Below, in pieces: positions 34,057 through 41,490 of a DNA stretch of 64,000 nt. The stretch is from positions 56,996 through 120,995 of the forward strand of contig CAIVDU010000039.1 in assembly GCA_903904815.1 (NCBI GenBank). The letters run 5' to 3'. Every line of letters begins with the position of its first letter. Position 1 is the first letter of the stretch. The notes beneath the pieces are model-generated. The model saw only the letters and a program-made list of their open reading frames with translations, was not told the DNA's origin and searched no databases. The position numbers and the translations under genes are program-made. This stretch comes from an uncultured Armatimonadota bacterium. Its GTDB lineage: Bacteria > Armatimonadota > Fimbriimonadia > Fimbriimonadales > Fimbriimonadaceae.

Positions 34057-36024
34057 TCAGAACTGAGAGGTCGCCTTGAAGTCTGCCTTCGCTTGGGCGA
34101 GATGGGCTAGATTGGAAGCTAATTGATCGCTCAGTTCCGCCCGCGCGATTTGTATTTGGCTTTTCGTGTGAGAGAGCAGATTGGCTCCGACCGAAAGGGC
34201 CTCCTGAAGTTCCTGTTGGCGTTTGGCAATCTCCTGGTCGAGTGCCGCAACGTCGGTTGGGGAAATTCCCGCTGCGGGGTCGAATGTGAATTCGCGCTCG
34301 ACTTCTTTGCGCCAGGTCAGGAGAGTTCGCTTAAGGGAGTCACCGATGGTTGGCACGGCGCGGAGCGATTTCTCGGAGATGTCGAGCGCGGACTCGACCC
34401 CGTAAGAGGCCAAGGTCACGCATCGACTCAGGTTCAGGCCCTCAATCCGATGCTGGGCGATTCGGTGATTTTCCATGTGAGCCGTCCACGCTCGCTGCTC
34501 TCGGGTGCGATCCAAGTCGCTTAACCGTTGAGCCCTCGCGTAGGGAAGTGACTGGAGTTCTTGCTTCTTTGATTTCAAGTCCTCATAGGCGCGCTCGAAC
34601 ACGGAACGATCCGCTCTGTCCTTCCACTTCGATTCGGCCAGGTGCAACTGCCCCTCAGCGGTCATCAGGGCAAACGAGGCTTCATGAACCTCTCGCAGAT
34701 ACCGATGACGGAGCCAATAGCCAGGGCCGCCGAGGGCAACGACGAGGCCAATCCAAGCTTGTGCATCTCGCAGGGCAAAATAAGAAGTAGTGGCCACTGC
34801 TAATAAACCCGCGATGCTAGTTCCTAACCAAGTGATTCTTCGCCTGGCCACGGTGCGTCGAACTTCTGGTCGCGCGGTGACGTTGGCAGGAATTTGAATC
34901 TCCGGAAATTCAGGAGGAGGTTTCACGGACTCGATCGCCCTCCAGACAGACTCAAGATCGAATCCGGAAGAGTCTGTTGGGCGATAGGCGACGTCCGCAT
35001 TAAAGAGCATCGCGCCGGTTGCCAGCTCAATCGGGCACCAAGGGCACTCGGCCGCGCCGGCGAAGTAGACATGAGACTCGTCTCTTTCACAGGTCGTTAG
35101 GTTGTCGAATAATCGGTCCAGCCCCTCGGCCCATGTTGCTGCGCTTGGACGACGGTGAAGCTCTGCTGCTTCACTCGAGAAGGCTAGGGAGAACAATCCT
35201 GCGACGTCGTCGGGGAGTGAATCGAGACTGAGCGAAGCTGCCGGAGGCGAAACTTTATTTTCGGCCGCATTGGCGGCATAGGCGAACCGGAAATCCCGGA
35301 TCTTGTCCTCCAGTGAGGGATCGCCAGACCCGAGAAAGGCGCCGGCGAAGGGATGCTTCCCCATGAAGAGAAGTTCGAATATCAGCACCGCCAATCCAAA
35401 GGCATCGTGGTTGGGTGTGCGCCTCACCTCCCGGAACGACTGCCCGTACAGTTCGGGCGCGGTGTGAAGGGGTTCGCCGACTTCGCATGGGAAGAACTCG
35501 GTACCAAACTCGAGCTGGTAGGAGTCGCAATCGATGAGCTTGACGGTCGCGTCTTGACCGATCATGACGCTGGAGTGATTGACGTCTCCGATGACGCTAC
35601 CGGTCCGGTGAATGGCCGCGAACGCCTTGGCTACATTGCTCGCCGCGCGAACAAGAAATCTCCAATCGGCATGATCGAACTCTGCTTTTCGATCGCGAGG
35701 ACTGTAGAGTTTGTGAGCCTCCTTGTAATCGGAAGCGCTGGCCATCACGAACCCGATGCAGGGGCCTTCCGGCGTTTCGCTCACGATGGACAACGGCCAG
35801 GCAGTCAGTGCCTCAAGCTCGGGAGTGGAGTGGGCGATCATCGCCTCCAGCTTCCGGACTTGGGTCTCAGGCGGCGCCTCGTGGTAGATCTTGACCACCG
35901 AACCATCCCGGCCAGATACGGGATAGACCGAGCCCTCGCCGCCAAAAGCTAAGCGCTGGCCAAGCGACAGGCGTTCGCCATCGGACGTGAAGCAGACGGA
36001 ATGGCTACGATTCTGGCGCTGCAT
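34057..36024 (-). CDS. TerY-P-type protein kinase with helix-hairpin-helix domain (YegI-like)
   Basis: This is a Ser/Thr-type kinase of the vWA-PP2C-kinase triad, 655 residues. The kinase domain (1-310) has glycine loop AFGGEGSVYPV (26-36), Lys45, catalytic Asp147 in VIGDVNHSSVMI, DFG-equivalent Asp165 in LIDCDSYQL, and HTAPELYG. The asparagine usually five residues after the catalytic Asp is Ser152. A CPWC pair near residue 341 may bind zinc. Two TM helices follow (about 395-440), then coiled coil and an HhH segment, LDISEKSLRAVPTIGDSLKR, then a long coiled coil. Its start overlaps the PP2C gene by 20 bp. Confidence 0.88.
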   Translation of the reverse strand: MQRQNRSHSVCFTSDGERLSLGQRLAFGGEGSVYPVSGRDGSVVKIYHEAPPETQVRKLEAMIAHSTPELEALTAWPLSIVSETPEGPCIGFVMASASDYKEAHKLYSPRDRKAEFDHADWRFLVRAASNVAKAFAAIHRTGSVIGDVNHSSVMIGQDATVKLIDCDSYQLEFGTEFFPCEVGEPLHTAPELYGQSFREVRRTPNHDAFGLAVLIFELLFMGKHPFAGAFLGSGDPSLEDKIRDFRFAYAANAAENKVSPPAASLSLDSLPDDVAGLFSLAFSSEAAELHRRPSAATWAEGLDRLFDNLTTCERDESHVYFAGAAECPWCPIELATGAMLFNADVAYRPTDSSGFDLESVWRAIESVKPPPEFPEIQIPANVTARPEVRRTVARRRITWLGTSIAGLLAVATTSYFALRDAQAWIGLVVALGGPGYWLRHRYLREVHEASFALMTAEGQLHLAESKWKDRADRSVFERAYEDLKSKKQELQSLPYARAQRLSDLDRTREQRAWTAHMENHRIAQHRIEGLNLSRCVTLASYGVESALDISEKSLRAVPTIGDSLKRTLLTWRKEVEREFTFDPAAGISPTDVAALDQEIAKRQQELQEALSVGANLLSHTKSQIQIARAELSDQLASNLAHLAQAKADFKATSQF

Positions 36025-36802
36025 AAGGGGCTCTAAGACGAGTGGCTAACACGAGCGTCTTGTCATCATCGGTCCGGTCGTTGATTGGGTCTGAATCGAG
36101 AAAACTGCTCAAGGCGAATGAGAGCTCAGTCCGGTCGATGGGCTCTGACTCACGCAAGTGCTCGAACATGGAGTTAAAAAACGGAGCAAACGCTGACTGT
36201 GTTTCGTAGTTGAGCGCCAAGCGCTGAAGTCCATCCGAAAAGAGGGCAACCTTGTCGATGCGTGTGGAATAGGACCATGACCGAGTCCGATAAGGGGTGA
36301 GTTCGTCGGTCAGGAAAGTGGTTGTGTTCGCGTATTCACCTTGGTCGGGCCAAAACACGACCTCATATTGGTCGACCTCGGCTATCGCACCGATAACGAT
36401 CGCTCCATCGCCAATTTGGACGAAAAGAGCTTGCTCTGGTCGAAGACAGGCACCGAGAAATGTGCAGGCGTACTCAGCGAGTGGAGCCTTGTCAATTGAA
36501 GCTTGATTCCTGATTGCGTTTCGCGCTTCCAAGGCAAACCGCTGGCCATAGTTAGACGTGAATCCCCAACCTTGTTCTGTGTGAAGTCGCATTTGTTGCA
36601 CCCAGGTCTGGCAGGCGATCCTGGCTCCTAGATCGCTTCGGGCGGCGCTGCCTGCACCGTCGGCAACGCACGCGATCAAGGTCGGTCCTGGCTCGCCGTC
36701 GATGAATTCGGCCCAATGTTCGTCTTGGCAGGGCTTACCAGTTGTTCGGTGAGAGGTCCCGACTACCGAAGCAGCTGCTATGCACCACTCTTCCGTCCTC
36801 AC
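36005..36802 (-). CDS. PP2C family phosphatase of the TerY-P triad (YegK-like)
   Basis: This PPM-type metal-dependent phosphatase has 265 residues. Motifs are ASVVGTSH...KPCQDEHW (first Asp), CVADGAGSA (metal-binding DG), [21 protein letters not shown] and the C-terminal DDDKTLVLA. The GTG at 36802 overlaps the vWA stop (GTGA) and is chosen; a TTG at 36817 directly after GGAGG is an alternative that adds five residues. It presumably reverses phosphorylation by the adjacent kinase on a shared target. Confidence 0.9.
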   Translation of the reverse strand: MRTEEWCIAAASVVGTSHRTTGKPCQDEHWAEFIDGEPGPTLIACVADGAGSAARSDLGARIACQTWVQQMRLHTEQGWGFTSNYGQRFALEARNAIRNQASIDKAPLAEYACTFLGACLRPEQALFVQIGDGAIVIGAIAEVDQYEVVFWPDQGEYANTTTFLTDELTPYRTRSWSYSTRIDKVALFSDGLQRLALNYETQSAFAPFFNSMFEHLRESEPIDRTELSFALSSFLDSDPINDRTDDDKTLVLATRLRAPYAAPES

Positions 36803-37503
36803 CCGACTGAGCCCCAACCTCCGGGAGCGGTTGGGTTGACAAGCGGCACTTGCTCACCGACTCGGCTTTGGGAGACCGATTGGAGTGAGTTGGAGAGCCA
36901 TTGAAACATGTCCCTGAATCTGAGCCCATTCAGAGCTACCGGCTCCCGGGTGGCGATTTGACGCAGGATGTCGAAGTTTGCGCCGGCCACGCCGACGGCA
37001 AAGAACTGGAGCGTTTTGGACTCCTCGGCCAAATGAACTTGCGAGGCTGCCTGCGTCCAGGTGTCGGTGGGGGCTCCGTCGGTAATCAGGAAGACCCAAG
37101 GGCGATAGTATTCCACTCCGTTCCGGCGGTATTCGTCTTTTCGATCGCGAACCATGGCCAGCCCAAGTTCGATCGCAGCTCCCATTGGAGTGTCTCCGCC
37201 GGCGGTCAGCAGCGGTGGCTGGAACGTGTCGGCGGTTTGAAAGTGAGTGACCGGAAGCGCCGGACCAAAGGTGACTATCCCCACTTCCACGCGCTTGGAG
37301 GCAAGGCTATCGGCCATGAGTTCGTCTTTGAATGCGACGAGACCGGTGTTTAGTTCCTCGATCGGCCGACCGGCCATCGAACTCGACGTGTCCAGTAGAA
37401 GGAGACATGGGCAACGCGGCTCTGGATTCTCGGCAAAGATGGCGTTCGAAAAGGGGACAATCTTTTTGCCGGGGAGCGGGACTTGGTCTAGATCTTTGGA
37501 CAT
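36799..37503 (-). CDS. TerY-like von Willebrand A domain protein (YegL-like)
   Basis: This 234-residue protein is essentially a single vWA domain. The MIDAS metal site is complete: Asp38-x-Ser40-x-Ser42 in [11 protein letters not shown], the Thr in [13 protein letters not shown] and the Asp in [10 protein letters not shown]. It is the first gene of the triad; all three overlap, implying coupled translation. In the literature this triad (TerY-P) is linked to tellurite/stress-type signalling, with the vWA protein as a scaffold. No TerC, TerD or TerZ genes are in the window. Confidence 0.9.
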   Translation of the reverse strand: MSKDLDQVPLPGKKIVPFSNAIFAENPEPRCPCLLLLDTSSSMAGRPIEELNTGLVAFKDELMADSLASKRVEVGIVTFGPALPVTHFQTADTFQPPLLTAGGDTPMGAAIELGLAMVRDRKDEYRRNGVEYYRPWVFLITDGAPTDTWTQAASQVHLAEESKTLQFFAVGVAGANFDILRQIATREPVALNGLRFRDMFQWLSNSLQSVSQSRVGEQVPLVNPTAPGGWGSVG

Positions 37504-37768
37504 GGATGACGCAAACAGTATAGGGGGTGTTTCTGCTCAATATCTGCGAGTATTTCCCCTGCGCCTTGGCTTGAAGGTACAAAACTTTGTACACTTGAGA
37601 GGACTTAGGGTCGCCTGTCCCGCGAACGTGTTTTTGTCGTGGGTTGCAGTTGTAGTATCCTGAATTGTAAGATCTCGGCTGAGCCTAGAGGTGGAACCAA
37701 TGGCGGTTCAGCAGGAAAGGGTGACAGGCGCAAACACTCACGTGAGATCAAACTGTTTGTAGGTTTAA
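37504..37768. promoter_or_regulatory. Divergent intergenic region, triad and PEP-CTERM gene
   Basis: Besides the palindrome at 37577-37592, the PEP-CTERM side has a small stem GAACC/GGTTC (37694-37709) and the palindrome CTCACGTGAG (37737-37746). A structured leader is possible, but no known riboswitch consensus fits. Confidence 0.4.
37577..37592. promoter_or_regulatory. 16-bp palindrome upstream of the TerY-P triad
   Basis: GTACAAA-ac-TTTGTAC is a perfect 7-bp inverted repeat 74 bp before the vWA start, in the gap shared with the divergent PEP-CTERM gene. It is a good candidate operator for the triad, but the regulator is unknown. Confidence 0.5.
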
Positions 37769-38473
37769 ATGAAGTCTGGAATTGTAGTTGTTTTTGCGGC
37801 CACATTTGCGTCACTCGGGGCCGCGCACGCTTCTGGCGTCCTCATGTGGACGGACAGCTTGCTGGGCAACGACAACTGGACTCCGGCTGTTTCAGCAGCG
37901 GGTTATTCGTTGACCACAGCGACGAGTTCTTCGGATTTCGCATCGAAAGTTGCTCTGGGTGGCTGGGACACGGTCATCCTCAACCTCAATCAGTATCCGC
38001 AAGCTGCTTATCCAGACGCCGTCAACGCGATTGAGACTTGGGTTGCCCACGGTGGGAAAGCAATCGCTACTGACTGGTACACCGACGACAATAGCTTTGC
38101 AAATGCCTTCGGCGCTTCGTACACGGGAAGTTTCAACGAAACGGTCATCCACCACGCCGGAACGGGCATCTTTACGGGGGTGTCGAATCCGGTACGCCTG
38201 ATTGACGACGGCTGGTCTTCTAATTTTTCGATGGGGCTCTCTGCTACAAATAATGGAGTTGGAATCGGCACGTTCGGAAGCGGTGACTTTGCCGTAGTGC
38301 AGGGCAACCATGGGCGGACATTCTTCAATGGTTTCATTGAAGACGCGGCGGTCAATAGTGCGGATGCTCAGAAGATTTTCGAACACGAGTTGAAGCCAGT
38401 GCCCGAGCCGGCAACTTACGTGGCGCTATCGCTTGGTCTTTTGGGTATTGCCAGAAGCCGCCGAAAGGGCTGA
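37769..38473 (+). CDS. PEP-CTERM exported protein, ThuA/amidotransferase-like fold
   Basis: The 234-residue precursor has a signal peptide (1-20, ATFASLGAAHA) and a classic sorting tail: VPEPATYVALSLGLLGIA then RSRRKG, the PEP motif, TM helix and basic end recognised by exosortase. The middle domain reads like a class I amidotransferase-like or ThuA-like fold (VLMWTDSLLGNDNWTPAVSA, WDTVILNL, WVAHGGKAIATDW), without an obvious catalytic triad. It is probably anchored or released at the cell envelope. No exosortase gene is in the window. Confidence 0.88.
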   Translation: MKSGIVVVFAATFASLGAAHASGVLMWTDSLLGNDNWTPAVSAAGYSLTTATSSSDFASKVALGGWDTVILNLNQYPQAAYPDAVNAIETWVAHGGKAIATDWYTDDNSFANAFGASYTGSFNETVIHHAGTGIFTGVSNPVRLIDDGWSSNFSMGLSATNNGVGIGTFGSGDFAVVQGNHGRTFFNGFIEDAAVNSADAQKIFEHELKPVPEPATYVALSLGLLGIARSRRKG

Positions 38474-38556
38474 CTTAGCTCGATCCAAGTCTTACTTCAC
38501 GTTGAAACAAACGTAACCCGTCCACGGGGTACGCGTCTTGTGGATGGAGTGAGAAC

Positions 38557-39534
38557 ATGACAAGCAGACGATCCATTGGAATTGGCGCCGTCCTTGTGGC
38601 CAGCATTTCGCTTGGAATGGCCCTTTCCCTGGTCCATTCGAGAAAGACGAATGTGCATGGGGTCGGGTGGTACACCTCCTTCGCGGATGCGCTGATGGTT
38701 GCGAAGCAGACCCACAAACCGGTCCTTCTGCTCAGCATGTTTGGTCGGCTCGACGAAGACATGCCGTGTGCCAATGCACGCACCCTCCGGGCCACCCTTT
38801 TTAACGACCCAGAATTCAAAGCCCTCATCACCAAGGACGTCGTTCCCGCCTGGGAAATGGTTCGGCCAGTGCCGCATGTCACGATTGACCTCGGAGATGG
38901 AAAGTCGGTTACGCGAACCGTTCGCGGTAACGCAGTGATGTACCTTTGCAATCCGGATGGCAAGGTGGTCGACGCTTTTCCCGGCGTGTACACGGCAAAA
39001 GACTTCCTTCCCATGATTCACGAGTCGATTGATGCGCTGGCTAACGCGGATACGGCAACTGTTTTGAAGTATCACAAGGACCGCGGACATATGATCCCGA
39101 TGACCATGTCTACCCTCTCAAAGGCGGTTCTGGAAACGCCGACGCTGGCCATGATCGGGCAACCCAAAATCACGGTCCAAGTGGATACGACCGGGTCGAT
39201 AAGCCCCGAACGATTTCGGTTCCTTTCGGCGACGAAACAGCTTTCCGACTTGAGCCTTACTCCAATGTCCCCGAACCAAGCGGTCACGACGGTGACGGGA
39301 AGCCCGATTGAGGGCCGAACTCAGGACGAGATCGTGAAGCAGGTTTTGCAGAACGACTCAGCAACCAACCTGACGCGGGTTCGACCGGTGATCCACCTTT
39401 GGCTTGCCTCGGAAACGGCACTTCCTACCCCAGAGCAGGCAAGAGACACTGTTCTCCAGACCATCCTCAAGATCCCGTTCAAGGATCCTTACTTCGGACT
39501 GAAAGACGTGATTCTTCCCGGCACACCGGGTTAA
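38557..39534 (+). CDS. Secreted/membrane-anchored thioredoxin-fold protein
   Basis: The 325-residue protein has an N-terminal anchor or signal helix (IGIGAVLVASISLGMALSLV). A thioredoxin-like domain follows (about 38-165): WYTSFADALMVAKQTHKPVL, FNDPEFKALITKDVVPAWEM, and MYLCNPDGKVVDAFPGVYTA resemble the thioredoxin_7/DUF255 type. The redox CxxC is missing; one Cys in EDMPCANART occupies roughly its place. The C-terminal half is unrecognised. It lies 83 bp after the PEP-CTERM gene and may be cotranscribed. Confidence 0.65.
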   Translation: MTSRRSIGIGAVLVASISLGMALSLVHSRKTNVHGVGWYTSFADALMVAKQTHKPVLLLSMFGRLDEDMPCANARTLRATLFNDPEFKALITKDVVPAWEMVRPVPHVTIDLGDGKSVTRTVRGNAVMYLCNPDGKVVDAFPGVYTAKDFLPMIHESIDALANADTATVLKYHKDRGHMIPMTMSTLSKAVLETPTLAMIGQPKITVQVDTTGSISPERFRFLSATKQLSDLSLTPMSPNQAVTTVTGSPIEGRTQDEIVKQVLQNDSATNLTRVRPVIHLWLASETALPTPEQARDTVLQTILKIPFKDPYFGLKDVILPGTPG

Positions 39535-39663
39535 ACGGGTCTGGGGGTTGGAGGGGCGGAAGTGAGACTGCGAACTGCCAACTCCTTCCGTAACGAAGTA
39601 TCGTAGAGGATGCGATGGGTTTTACCTGGCTGATTTGCCGGAGGAAGCCCGTACGGGAATTCA

Positions 39664-40869
39664 ATGATGCTTCTCTCCGCAGCCTTATCCCTTCTTCTGG
39701 GCACTCCCGCTGGAGCCACGGCCCCTTCGGAAACCTACGCTTCTGATCTCGCCTTCCTGAAAAAGCACGTCGCTGTCGTCGAGCTCAAACTCGGCTCAAG
39801 CCGCCTTGCGGTAGCGCCTAAGTGGCAGGGACGGGTGATGACGAGCGCGCTTTCGAAGGGCGCGCCTGGGTTTGGATGGATCAACCATGAGTTCATTGAA
39901 GCTGGGAAGTTGGTCCCTCACATGAACGTCTATGGTGGCGAGGATCGCCTGTGGCTAGGACCCGAAGGCGGCCAGTTCTCGATCTTTTTCAAGAAGGGAT
40001 CGAAGTTCGATCTCGCCCATTGGCAGACACCGGCTTTTATGGACACCACTGCGTTCAATGTGGTCTCCAAAACGGCATCGTCGGTCACCTGCCGTCAGAA
40101 GGCGACCCTCACGAACTACAGCGGATCGAAGTTCCACGTCGATGTGACCCGAACGGTTCGAATGATCTCTCCGGAGACGGCCCAAAAGGATCTCAGCATT
40201 CAGGTGGGCCCCAAGATTCACTTAGTCGGATACGAATCCGAGAATCGCCTGAAGAACGCTGGCAAATTGGCGTGGACAGAACAGTCCGGTCTCCTTTCGA
40301 TCTGGGTGCTGGGTCAGTTGCACCACTCTCCCACGACGACGGTGGTGGTTCCCTTTAAGCAAGGAGACGATGCTCAGCTCGGGCCAGTGGCCAACGACAC
40401 ATACTTTGGGAAAGTTCCTGCGGACCGATTGATCGTTGCGGACAAAACCATCTACTTCAGAGCCGACGGTCAATACCGAAGCAAAATCGGACTGAATCCG
40501 AAGCGAGCCACCGACGTGCTGGGAAGCTGGGACCCGGTGAGCGGTGTCTTGACTATCGTTCAGTACACCAAGCCGGAAGGAGTCGATAAGTACGTCAACT
40601 CCATGTGGGAGATTCAGAAGAAGCCCTTTGGTGGCGACTGTCTGAACAGTTACAACGATGGCCCGCCTGCACCGGGAAAGAAGCCGCTTGGACCCTTCTA
40701 TGAAGTTGAGTCGAGCTCGCCGGCGGCCGCGCTGGCTCCGGGAGCCTCTCTCACTCACGTTCATCGGACGTTCCACTTCTCGGGCGACCGAGAAGGACTA
40801 GAGGCGATCGCTCATAAGGTCCTGGGAGTGAGTCTGAAAGACGCGGAAGCTGCGTTCGCCGGAAAATAG
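39664..40869 (+). CDS. Secreted protein, DUF6786-like
   Basis: The 401-residue precursor has a signal peptide (1-20, ALSLLLGTPAGATA). The rest is a beta-rich domain with MNVYGGEDRLWLGPEGGQFS, TLTNYSGSKFHVDVTRTVRM, IVQYTKPEGVDKYVNSMWEI and SLTHVHRTFHFSGD. This pattern resembles the uncharacterised DUF6786 family of soil bacteria and the supersandwich fold of carbohydrate-binding or epimerase-like proteins. The family name is from memory and moderately certain; no reaction is inferred. It lies two genes upstream of the GH35 beta-galactosidase. Confidence 0.55.
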   Translation: MMLLSAALSLLLGTPAGATAPSETYASDLAFLKKHVAVVELKLGSSRLAVAPKWQGRVMTSALSKGAPGFGWINHEFIEAGKLVPHMNVYGGEDRLWLGPEGGQFSIFFKKGSKFDLAHWQTPAFMDTTAFNVVSKTASSVTCRQKATLTNYSGSKFHVDVTRTVRMISPETAQKDLSIQVGPKIHLVGYESENRLKNAGKLAWTEQSGLLSIWVLGQLHHSPTTTVVVPFKQGDDAQLGPVANDTYFGKVPADRLIVADKTIYFRADGQYRSKIGLNPKRATDVLGSWDPVSGVLTIVQYTKPEGVDKYVNSMWEIQKKPFGGDCLNSYNDGPPAPGKKPLGPFYEVESSSPAAALAPGASLTHVHRTFHFSGDREGLEAIAHKVLGVSLKDAEAAFAGK

Positions 40870-40905
40870 ATGGCCGGGCGAAAGCCGTGACAACGACCCC
40901 GATAA

Positions 40906-40972
40906 GAAAGTTTGCAGTTCGCAGCCCGCAATTAGCAGTCGGCGAGCATTTGAGGACGTTTACTTTCATTCC
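40906..40972. repeat. Dispersed 67-bp intergenic element, copy
   Basis: GAAAGTTTGCAGTTCGCAG, GCAATTAGCAGTCGG, then TACTTTCATTCC corresponds along its length to 5045-5112 and to the pair at 402-545. A partial unit lies at about 44174-44208 and an inverted fragment (CTGCGAACTGCCAACTCC) at about 39568-39585. Confidence 0.7.
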
Positions 40973-41055
40973 TGGTTGTGCGCTTGCACGACTTTCGCCC
41001 TTCCAATTTTAGGCTTGGGGGAAGGTTCCTTCCCGCCATGCTCCACCATAGGGGT

Positions 41056-41472
41056 ATGGATCCCAAGCGCCAGGAACTGCGGAGGCAGCAGCTCGATGCC
41101 CAATTCGAACCTTTAAGGCCGATTCTGACCGTCGGGCGTCCGAATGGCGGGTGGATTCGGTGCTTCCGAGAGGCGCGCGGAATGAGCCTTGAAGGGCTGG
41201 CGCAGCGACTCAAACTCGCTTCGCGCTCGTTGGCTTTCCAACTTGAGAAAGCGGAATTGGACGAGACGATCACGCTTCGAAGGTTTCGGGCTGCGGCCGA
41301 TTCTCTCGGCTGCGACTTGGCCATCGTCTTCGTTCCTCGGGAGCCGCTATCGCGACTCACGGGTGAGGCGGATCCCGTCGAGCCTGACATGATCGAAGGT
41401 ATCGCTCCAGTCGAACGGAAATCAACCCTCAAGATCACTCCCAAAAACACCGTCGCAAACGATTGCGATTGA
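41056..41472 (+). CDS. Mobile mystery protein A (XRE-type HTH)
   Basis: From the ATG at 41056 (AGGGG just upstream) the product is 138 residues. It matches mobile mystery protein A: an N-terminal helix LRRQQLDAQFEPL, GGWIRCFREARGMSLEGLAQRL (HTH), SLAFQLEKAELDETITLRRF, then AADSLGCDLAIVFVP. The family is usually paired with a Fic-domain mobile mystery protein B downstream and is found in accessory DNA. Here the next gene is a GH35 beta-galactosidase starting 18 bp after the stop, and no B gene is present. Alternatively it may have been recruited as a regulator of that gene. Confidence 0.85.
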   Translation: MDPKRQELRRQQLDAQFEPLRPILTVGRPNGGWIRCFREARGMSLEGLAQRLKLASRSLAFQLEKAELDETITLRRFRAAADSLGCDLAIVFVPREPLSRLTGEADPVEPDMIEGIAPVERKSTLKITPKNTVANDCD

Positions 41473-41490
41473 CAAAGTAACATAGCGGGG

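Noticed and set aside
37620..37768. c-di-GMP (GEMM) riboswitch before the PEP-CTERM gene
   Set aside because: There are GAAAGGG- and GCGCAAAC-like strings, but the conserved core order and paired P1 and P2 elements could not be fitted.
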